Source: CAYXSX01 sp964467925
GTDB lineage: Bacteria; Pseudomonadota; Alphaproteobacteria; Micavibrionales; Micavibrionaceae
Length of the DNA: 64,000 nt
NCBI GenBank assembly: GCA_964467925.1
Contig: CAYXSX010000005.1
Location: forward strand, 50,590 to 114,589
Reading direction: 5' to 3'
In this document: positions 57,628-64,000 of the stretch, piece after piece
How the letters are laid out: the number at the start of each line of letters is the position of its first letter
Position numbering within the stretch: position 1 is the first letter of the stretch
The notes under the pieces: model-generated
What the model was told of the DNA's origin: nothing
Seen by the model: only the letters and a program-made list of their open reading frames with translations
The model's database searches: none
Made by a program: the position numbers and the translations under genes

Positions 57628-58830
57628 ATGAATATTCACGAATATCAGGCCAAGGAATTACTTGCGAAATACGGTGTTGCGGTGCCAAAGGGCATTCCGG
57701 CAATGAGCGTGGACGAGGCTGTAGCCGCCGTGGATCAGCTTCCTGGCCCTCTTTACGTGGTAAAAGCGCAAATTCATGCCGGTGGCCGTGGTGCGGGGCA
57801 CTTTACCGATAATCCGGAAGGCAAGGGCGGTGTTCGTCTGTGCAAAACAAAGGAAGAGGTTCAGGCTGCTGCCGAAGCCATGATGAACAAGGTTCTCGTG
57901 ACCAAGCAAACAGGCTCTGAAGGTAAAGAAGTTCAGCGCCTGTATGTGACAGACGGTGTGGACATCGAAAAAGAATACTACTGTTCCGTGCTTTTGGATC
58001 GTTCTACAAGCCGCGTGACATTCATGGTGTCAACAGAGGGCGGTATGGACATTGAAGAAGTGGCCGAGCATTCCCCAGAGAAAATCACAAAAGTGGCTGT
58101 TGACCCCGATGCGGGTCTGACAGATGCGGATGCAGGCAAGCTTGCCGATGCACTTCAGCTTTCCGGCGTGGCCAAGGAAAGCGCAAAGACACTCTTTGCC
58201 AGCCTTTACAAGGCATATATCGATATGGATGCCGCCATCGTGGAAATTAATCCTCTGATTCTGGTGGGCGATGATGTAATGGCGCTGGATGCGAAGATCA
58301 ATCTGGATGACAACGCGTTGTTCCGTCATGCTGACATTGCCGAGCTTCGCGATGAAACAGAAGAAAACGAAAACGAGCGCAAAGCCCATGAATACGACCT
58401 GTCATACGTGGCGCTGGACGGCAATATCGGCTGTATGGTGAACGGCGCTGGTCTTGCGATGGCGACGATGGATATCATCAAATTGCATGGCGGTGAGCCT
58501 GCGAACTTCCTTGATGTGGGCGGCGGCGCGAACGAAGAAAAAGTGACAGCCGCGTTCAAAATCATCCTTTCCGATCCCAAAGTGAAAGGCATTCTTGTGA
58601 ACATTTTCGGCGGCATCATGAAATGTGACATTATCGCCAAGGGCGTGATTGCTGCCGCAAAAGAGGTGAAGCTTTCCGTGCCGCTGGTTGTGCGTCTTGA
58701 AGGTACAAATGTGGAAGAGGGCAAGAAGATCCTGAATTCTTCAGGGCTTGATATTATTGCCGCTAACGACCTGCGCGATGCCGCCCAGAAAGTCGTGGAA
58801 GCCACCAAAGCCGCGCAAAAAGCGGCGTAA
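57628..58830 (+). CDS. sucC: Succinyl-CoA synthetase, beta subunit
   Basis: The 400-residue ATP-grasp subunit has MNIHEYQAKELLAKYGV, VVKAQIHAGGRGAGHF, EKEYYCSVLLDRS, the AAIVEINPL motif and NIFGGIMKCD. It forms ATP or GTP from succinyl-CoA with the SucD partner. Thr is mostly encoded by ACA here. Between it and sucD lies an antisense orphan gene, unlike the usual direct sucC-sucD overlap. Confidence 0.96.
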   Translation: MNIHEYQAKELLAKYGVAVPKGIPAMSVDEAVAAVDQLPGPLYVVKAQIHAGGRGAGHFTDNPEGKGGVRLCKTKEEVQAAAEAMMNKVLVTKQTGSEGKEVQRLYVTDGVDIEKEYYCSVLLDRSTSRVTFMVSTEGGMDIEEVAEHSPEKITKVAVDPDAGLTDADAGKLADALQLSGVAKESAKTLFASLYKAYIDMDAAIVEINPLILVGDDVMALDAKINLDDNALFRHADIAELRDETEENENERKAHEYDLSYVALDGNIGCMVNGAGLAMATMDIIKLHGGEPANFLDVGGGANEEKVTAAFKIILSDPKVKGILVNIFGGIMKCDIIAKGVIAAAKEVKLSVPLVVRLEGTNVEEGKKILNSSGLDIIAANDLRDAAQKVVEATKAAQKAA

Positions 58831-58833
58831 AGC

Positions 58834-59910
58834 TTATTGAGGCGGCAGGAGGCCGAGGGCTTCTTGCAGGGCTTTGCCTGATAAAGGTTGTTCCTGAGCT
58901 TCGTATACGCGCGCGGTGTTGAAATGGACTTCCTTTCCGCCCGTTTGTTCGTAACGCGTCTGCGCCTGTTCCCCCGTAAGCACCTGAAGTCCGTAGCGGT
59001 CGGGCCATTTTCCATCAGGTTTGATGGGGTAATCCTGCAGCCCCTTATCTTCCGCGAAGAAGCGGTCCACTTCCCTGAAGCTTCGGGGATCCTTGGTTTT
59101 CGAATCAAAGAAAACAGCCGGATTGTTCTGTACCGCCGCAGCTTTGGCTCCCTCCCTATACATCATATAGGCGGGATCGTCCGGACGGGTGCTAAGCCCC
59201 TCAATAAAAGCCTGCATTCCCGTAGGACCGAAGAAATGCACCTGATGGGTATGGGTGGTCGTAAGCGGCGTTTCGGGTGATTTGGCTTCGAAGTTATCAA
59301 TGTAATAGCGGTTATATGCAGCGCCGATCAGGGGGGCTTTAATAGGGTCGGTGCGCAAGTTTTCCAATATTTGGCCGACAGGTACACCATCCTTGAATTT
59401 TGCAATTCCGGGGCCGCTGTTAACGCGCTCGACCAAATCCATTTCAGGAACAAGAATGCGTAACTGATCGGCGGCGGGGAGGCTGTTGAGGAAAAAAAGA
59501 CCTTCCACGGTCGCGTCAGGTTTTAGCCCTACCCAGCCATAGGCGGCGACGTCCTTTTTTGCTCCTGCGGGGAGGGCGTCTGCGCGAAACGAGCTTTCGG
59601 AGAATCCTTTCTGCGCCATATAAGGGGCCGGATATCCCACAAGTATTTCAGTAAGAACAGTGCCGTAGTGATATTCTTGCGGGATCTCTTTCGGCAGATC
59701 AGGATAAAAGCCGAATGCCCAGTCTCTGGGAGCGAGAGAATCTTTAATAGTAAGATAGGTAGTATAATCAGGGGCTTGTATGCCAAGTTCCGGTGTGAAA
59801 GCGACGTAACATCCGTGTGTTTTTTTTGCGCAAAGGTCTACCTGCGGCGCTTCAAGGCTGGCGGCCGGATTGGGGGCTGGAGATGTGCGTTTGTCAAACT
59901 CATCTTTCAT
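58834..59910 (-). CDS. Orphan protein antisense between sucC and sucD
   Basis: I do not recognise this 358-residue protein. It is soluble, has no signal peptide, and contains aromatic/Pro-rich strands (CYVAFTPELGIQAPDYTTYLTIKD, DWAFGFYPDLPKEIPQEYHYGTVLTEILVG) and a His-rich segment TTTHTHQVHFFGPTGMQAF. GAGGAGG precedes the ATG by a few bases, so translation is likely. The stop is three bases from that of sucC, so the two converge. Confidence 0.65.
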   Translation of the reverse strand: MKDEFDKRTSPAPNPAASLEAPQVDLCAKKTHGCYVAFTPELGIQAPDYTTYLTIKDSLAPRDWAFGFYPDLPKEIPQEYHYGTVLTEILVGYPAPYMAQKGFSESSFRADALPAGAKKDVAAYGWVGLKPDATVEGLFFLNSLPAADQLRILVPEMDLVERVNSGPGIAKFKDGVPVGQILENLRTDPIKAPLIGAAYNRYYIDNFEAKSPETPLTTTHTHQVHFFGPTGMQAFIEGLSTRPDDPAYMMYREGAKAAAVQNNPAVFFDSKTKDPRSFREVDRFFAEDKGLQDYPIKPDGKWPDRYGLQVLTGEQAQTRYEQTGGKEVHFNTARVYEAQEQPLSGKALQEALGLLPPQ

Positions 59911-60029
59911 AACCTCCTCATTAAAACGGAATTACGTGAATTTTTGGTTAAGATTCAAGAGGGTTGGTTCTCTTAAGAAGATATTACCCCTTTCTTTCCG
60001 ATATTTGTGGGTTTGCGGCTTTATGGCTG

Positions 60030-60057
60030 TTGATTTTGAGGGAAGAAGCGTTATAAC
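60030..60057 (+). promoter_or_regulatory. Separate promoter of sucD
   Basis: TTGATT (60030-60035) and TATAAC (60052-60057) are 16 bases apart, about 30 bases before the sucD ATG. This would allow sucD to be made independently of sucC. Confidence 0.5.
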
Positions 60058-60089
60058 AGGGGAAATTATTTTAAGGAATTGGAGAGATT

Positions 60090-60965
60090 ATGGCCGTACT
60101 CGTTAACAAGGACACAAAAGTTATCTGTCAGGGCTTTACCGGCGCGCAAGGGACGTTTCATTCCGAGCAGGCGATTGCTTACGGTACAAAGATGGTTGGC
60201 GGTGTAACGCCCAAGAAAGGCGGTCAGACGCATTTGGGTCTTCCTGTGTTCAACACGGTTGCCGATGCCAAAGCCGAGACAGGCTGTAATGCCTCCGTGA
60301 TTTACGTTCCCCCGCCATTCGCGGCAGCGGCTATTCTGGAAGCCGTTGATGCGGAACTTGACCTTGTTATCTGTATCACTGAAGGAATTCCGGTTCTGGA
60401 CATGGTAAAGGTCAAGAAACGCCTTGAGGGCGCCAGAACACGCCTCATCGGCCCTAACTGCCCTGGCGTGATTACTCCGGATGAGTGCAAAATCGGTATT
60501 ATGCCCGGCCATATCCACAAGCGCGGCAAGGTGGGTATCGTTTCCCGCTCCGGCACGTTGACATATGAAGCGGTGGCGCAAACAGGCGCGGTTGGCCTGG
60601 GCCAGTCCACCTGTATCGGCATCGGCGGCGACCCTGTAAACGGCACGAACTTTATCGACTGTATCGACATGTTCATGGAAGATGACGAAACCGAAGCGAT
60701 CCTGATGATCGGTGAAATCGGCGGTTCTGCTGAAGTTGAGGCTTGTGAGCACTATAAGAAACTGGCGAAGAAAAAGCCGATTGCGGGCTTTATCGCAGGG
60801 GCAACAGCGCCTCCCGGTAAACGTATGGGCCATGCCGGCGCGATTATTTCCGGCGGCGATGATACAGCACCCGCCAAGATGAAAGCGATGCGCGAAGCGG
60901 GCTTCGTGGTGGCCGACAGCCCCGCGGGCCTCGGCGATGCGGTCAAGGCAGCGCTGGCGGCTTAA
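60090..60965 (+). CDS. sucD: Succinyl-CoA synthetase, alpha subunit
   Basis: The 291-residue protein has VICQGFTGAQGTFHSEQA (CoA-binding Rossmann part), GPNCPGVITP, IVSRSGTLTYEAVAQT and the phosphohistidine motif MGHAGAI (His near 247). It pairs with SucC. A GGAG lies before the ATG and an intrinsic terminator follows, so it is transcribed as a single gene here. Confidence 0.97.
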   Translation: MAVLVNKDTKVICQGFTGAQGTFHSEQAIAYGTKMVGGVTPKKGGQTHLGLPVFNTVADAKAETGCNASVIYVPPPFAAAAILEAVDAELDLVICITEGIPVLDMVKVKKRLEGARTRLIGPNCPGVITPDECKIGIMPGHIHKRGKVGIVSRSGTLTYEAVAQTGAVGLGQSTCIGIGGDPVNGTNFIDCIDMFMEDDETEAILMIGEIGGSAEVEACEHYKKLAKKKPIAGFIAGATAPPGKRMGHAGAIISGGDDTAPAKMKAMREAGFVVADSPAGLGDAVKAALAA

Positions 60966-60986
60966 TGCCTTAAAGCTTAAGAATAC

Positions 60987-61013
60987 AAAAGGCCGGTTTA
61001 TCCGGCCTTTTTT
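60987..61013 (+). terminator. Rho-independent terminator after sucD
   Basis: A 10-bp stem AAAAGGCCGG (60987-60996) and CCGGCCTTTT (61002-61011), five-base loop, followed by T to 61013. It separates sucD from the following orphan and sucA. Confidence 0.9.
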
Positions 61014-61069
61014 AATGGCTGATCATCAAGGGCTTTGAGATTATTTCTGTTTCATTGTACTCTTAACCT

Positions 61070-61630
61070 ATGAACTTCCTCGACCAACTCACCAGACAAC
61101 AGCGGACGCAGATTGTAAGCCTGCCTTACCGTGTGGGGCTGTGGATCAGCGAGAGCGATACCTCAGGCGGTGCTGAATCCGGCGCAAAGGAGATGAAGGC
61201 GCTGGCCTCTATCCTTAACGGTTATACGGAAGATGTCTTCGGCTCCGAGGTTGTGCAATACGTTATGAGCGAGACGGTGGCGCGTAAAAGCGAGTGGAAG
61301 GAGTGGGGCAAAAATCTGGACCGCGTGCCAGAGGAATGTCGCTATGTTATTTCCATGATGGAGGAGCGTGTAGATCCCAAGGAACTCAGCGCTTTCAAAC
61401 AGCATCTTTTGGAGATAGGTGAAGCGGTCGCGCTGGCATTTCGCGAATACAGCACGCAGATGGCTTTGCCGGAAAAAGCTGTTACCTATGTCACTTATTA
61501 TAAAGGGAAAATCGCCGCATTGTTGCAAAAGCGTCCTTACCGTTCGTTGCAACAATTCCTTAATATCAGCGCCACGGAACGCGGGGCGCTTTCTACTCTT
61601 GCGCATTCGCTTGGAACGCATTATTTCTAA
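61070..61630 (+). CDS. Orphan helical protein upstream of sucA
   Basis: I do not recognise this 186-residue protein. It is soluble and mainly alpha-helical (MNFLDQLTRQQRTQIVSLP, AKEMKALASILNGYTEDVFG, ELSAFKQHLLEIGEAVALAFREYS), with ALSTLAHSLG near the end. It lies 57 bases before sucA on the same strand and after the sucD terminator, so it may be co-transcribed with sucA. Confidence 0.6.
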   Translation: MNFLDQLTRQQRTQIVSLPYRVGLWISESDTSGGAESGAKEMKALASILNGYTEDVFGSEVVQYVMSETVARKSEWKEWGKNLDRVPEECRYVISMMEERVDPKELSAFKQHLLEIGEAVALAFREYSTQMALPEKAVTYVTYYKGKIAALLQKRPYRSLQQFLNISATERGALSTLAHSLGTHYF

Positions 61631-61686
61631 GGCTGATTTAAAAAATACAGTCCGGCAAATGGACCTCCAAGCCAAGAGGAATACTT

Positions 61687-64000
61687 ATGACACAGCCCGC
61701 CCTGAACCAGAGTTTTTTAACCGGCATGAATGCCGAATATGTCGCCCATCTTTACGGTCAGTATCTGGCCAACCACGGCAATGTGGATGCGAGCTGGCGT
61801 GATTTCTTCGCGGGTCTTCAGGACAGCGAGCTTGAGTTGCTTCAGGAATTGGCGGGGGCAAGCTGGACGCCCGAGGAAAACAAAAAATCGTCGCGCCGTT
61901 TTGACAATATGGGCGTCGGCGCGCATGTGAATGTCGAGGCGCTTGAGGGGGGTAACGACAATTACGGCAAGCGTGCGGACGATACGCTTTCCCGCGAAGA
62001 CGTGCAGCGCGCGACGCTGGATTCCATCCGTGCGCTGATGCTGATCCGCGCTTACCGAGCGCGTGGGCATATGATCGCCGACCTGGACCCGCTGGGCCTG
62101 AAGCCCAAGGATTATCACCGCGAACTCGATCCCGCGCATTACGGTTTTTCGAGCGACGATTATAACCGACCGATTTTCGTCAACGGCGTTCTGGGCATGG
62201 AATACGCCACACTGAACGAAATCACGGCGGCGCTGGAGCAAACCTATTGCGGCAGTATCGGCGTGGAGTTCATGCATCTGGCCGATCCCGATGAAAAATC
62301 CTGGATACAGCAGCGTATTGAGGAGCCGCGCAACAAGACCGATTTCACCGTCAACGGCAAGCGCGCCATTCTGCAACGCCTGATTGCCGCAGAAAGTTTC
62401 GAACAGTTCCTGCACAAGAAATACACAGGCACCAAGCGCTTCGGCCTTGACGGCGGCGAGGCGCTGATTCCGGCCATCGAGCAGATCATGAAGCGCGGCG
62501 GCCAGATGGGCATGGAAGAGATCGTCATCGGCATGGCCCACCGCGGGCGTTTGAACGTGCTGGCTAACGTGATGGGTAAATCCTATACCGCGATTTTTGC
62601 GGAGTTTCAGGGGCAGTCTTCCGTACCGGACGATGTATTGGGTTCGGGCGATGTGAAATACCATATGGGGACGTCATCCGACCGCGATTTTGACGGTAAC
62701 ACCATTCACCTTTCGTTGACTGCCAACCCGTCTCACCTCGAATTCGTAAACCCGGTCGTGATCGGCAAGGTGCGCGCGAAACAGATCCAGCGTAACGCGG
62801 TACAGTCTGGCGCCGTTCTGCCGCTGATCCTGCATGGCGATGCGGCCTTCGCGGGACAGGGGATTACGGCGGAAACGCTTATGATTTCCGAGCTTCCGGG
62901 CTACCGCGTCGGCGGCACGATCCATATCGTGATCAACAACCAGATCGGCTTTACCACCATGCCGAAATATTCCCGCTCCGGCCCTTATTCGACGGATGTG
63001 GCGAAGATGCTGTCCGCGCCGATTTTCCACGTCAACGGCGACGACCCGGAGGCCGTGGTGCATGTTTCGCGCATTGCCACCGAGTTTCGTCAGGAATTTA
63101 AACGCGATGTGGTGATCGACATATTCTGTTACCGCCGCTTCGGGCACAACGAAGGGGACGAGCCTGCCTTCACCCAGCCGCTGATGTATCAGAAAATCGC
63201 AGGTCAGGAGACAACGCGTTCCCAATACGCCAATCAATTGATCGCCGAAAAGGTTGTTACCGAAGACGAGGCGCAGGCGCTGATTGATGAATTTAACGCC
63301 TATCTTGAGGAAGCATTTGAGGCAACCAAGAGCTACAAGCCTAATCAGGCCGATTTCCTTGGCGGTGCATGGGAAGGCATGAACGTGGCGTCGGGCGAGG
63401 ACCGCCGCGGCGTTACCGCCGTTACCGCCGACGACATGCAGAAAATGGGAAAGCTTCTGACCACCGTGCCGGAAGGGTTTAACGTTAATAAGAAACTCCA
63501 GCGCGTACTGGAAGCCAAAGTGCGGATGTTTGAAACCGGCGAGGGGTTCGACTGGGCCACCGCCGAGGCACTGGCCTTTGGTACTCTGCTTCAGGACGGT
63601 TATGCTGTGCGCCTGTCGGGTCAGGATGTGGGCCGGGGCACGTTCTCCCACCGTCATGCCATCTGGTATGATCAGGAAAACGAAGAGAAATATGTACCCC
63701 TGCAGCATGTATCGGAAAACCAGCCGAAATTCGAAGCCCATGACAGCCCGCTTTCCGAGATGGCCGTGCTTGGGTTTGAGTACGGTTATTCGCTGGCCGA
63801 CCCGAAAACGCTGGTGTTGTGGGAAGCGCAGTTCGGCGATTTCGCCAATGGCGCGCAAGTCATGTTCGACCAGTTTATCTCCAGCGGGGAAAGCAAATGG
63901 CTGCGTATGTCCGGCCTCACCATGCTTCTGCCGCACGGTTATGAGGGGCAGGGGCCGGAGCACTCCTCCGCGCGGCCCGAGCGTTTCCTTCAGATGTGCG
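61687..64000 (+). CDS. sucA: 2-oxoglutarate dehydrogenase E1 component (partial, cut by window end)
   Basis: The frame from ATG 61687 (GAGG nine bases upstream) stays open to the end of the window, giving at least 771 residues of an expected 930-980. It starts MTQPALNQSFLTGMNAEYV and shows the E1 landmarks IVIGMAHRGRLNVLANVMGK, DAAFAGQGI, INNQIGFT, RFGHNEGDEP (thiamine diphosphate region) and RLSGQDVGRGTFSHRHA. It catalyses the decarboxylation of 2-oxoglutarate in the TCA cycle. The position after mdh, sucC and sucD keeps the alphaproteobacterial order, but with insertions. Confidence 0.96.
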   Translation, partial: MTQPALNQSFLTGMNAEYVAHLYGQYLANHGNVDASWRDFFAGLQDSELELLQELAGASWTPEENKKSSRRFDNMGVGAHVNVEALEGGNDNYGKRADDTLSREDVQRATLDSIRALMLIRAYRARGHMIADLDPLGLKPKDYHRELDPAHYGFSSDDYNRPIFVNGVLGMEYATLNEITAALEQTYCGSIGVEFMHLADPDEKSWIQQRIEEPRNKTDFTVNGKRAILQRLIAAESFEQFLHKKYTGTKRFGLDGGEALIPAIEQIMKRGGQMGMEEIVIGMAHRGRLNVLANVMGKSYTAIFAEFQGQSSVPDDVLGSGDVKYHMGTSSDRDFDGNTIHLSLTANPSHLEFVNPVVIGKVRAKQIQRNAVQSGAVLPLILHGDAAFAGQGITAETLMISELPGYRVGGTIHIVINNQIGFTTMPKYSRSGPYSTDVAKMLSAPIFHVNGDDPEAVVHVSRIATEFRQEFKRDVVIDIFCYRRFGHNEGDEPAFTQPLMYQKIAGQETTRSQYANQLIAEKVVTEDEAQALIDEFNAYLEEAFEATKSYKPNQADFLGGAWEGMNVASGEDRRGVTAVTADDMQKMGKLLTTVPEGFNVNKKLQRVLEAKVRMFETGEGFDWATAEALAFGTLLQDGYAVRLSGQDVGRGTFSHRHAIWYDQENEEKYVPLQHVSENQPKFEAHDSPLSEMAVLGFEYGYSLADPKTLVLWEAQFGDFANGAQVMFDQFISSGESKWLRMSGLTMLLPHGYEGQGPEHSSARPERFLQMC

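Noticed and set aside
62674..63963. A 429-codon open frame on the minus strand
   Set aside because: Antisense to sucA, which is certain from its motifs.

Overview
The window is a dense, roughly 50% GC bacterial chromosome segment from an alphaproteobacterium. Several independent markers support this: a CpdR-type receiver, a UPF0262 protein beside infA-maf-rng, a DUF2336 protein, an IalB-family protein, the block erpA/dgt-SPOR-nagZ-scpA-scpB-tatA-tatB-tatC-zapE, and an mdh...sucC...sucD...sucA region. I cannot fix the order; a Rhodospirillales/Micavibrionales-like lineage is a guess. Two traits are odd for the class: cytochrome c maturation genes of System II (ResB/CcsA) instead of Ccm, and a malate dehydrogenase of the cytosolic-like type.

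Layout: 1-2.5 kb holds a kinase-fold protein with a degraded catalytic loop and a membrane partner. 2.6-6.5 kb is the resB-ccsA-tlpA-TPR lipoprotein operon on the minus strand. 6.7-10.5 kb has a DEAD-box helicase, a small exported protein with an abnormal start, tRNA-Val, cpdR and a glycosyltransferase. 10.5-13 kb has a secreted protein and an RluD-type pseudouridine synthase, then an intergenic region with a likely small RNA gene. 13.4-16 kb has an orphan gene and a YjbH-type outer-membrane protein. 16.2-22.4 kb has a hybrid histidine kinase plus CheY-like partner, glpD-glpK and an orphan. 22.4-30.2 kb has a large FecR/RTX-like secreted protein, bdhA, tRNA-Phe, a methyltransferase/PhyH pair, two small orphans and rng. 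30.2-35.3 kb holds maf, infA, UPF0262, hisG, a MurA fused to a DUF559 nuclease-like domain, dcd and a 42-residue basic protein. 35.4-40.1 kb has tRNA-Thr, an IalB protein and a giant Gly/Ala-rich autotransporter. A parS-like site lies at 40.34 kb, suggesting an origin-proximal position. 40.4-51.4 kb contains xthA, DUF2336, zapE, tatCBA, scpBA, nagZ, SPOR, dgt and erpA. 51.5-64 kb carries a truncated haemoglobin and mdh, then sucC, sucD and sucA (cut by the window end), interrupted by two lytic transglycosylases, a coiled-coil protein and two further orphans.

The most notable observations are the DUF559-MurA fusion bounded by palindromic repeats, the parS-like site, a promoter-to-terminator small RNA candidate, an 80-bp dispersed palindromic repeat found at identical length in four intergenic places, histone-H1-like tails on both TatA and TatB, and the break-up of the mdh-suc locus by unrelated genes. 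All functional calls rest on reading motifs by eye; no database search was run.
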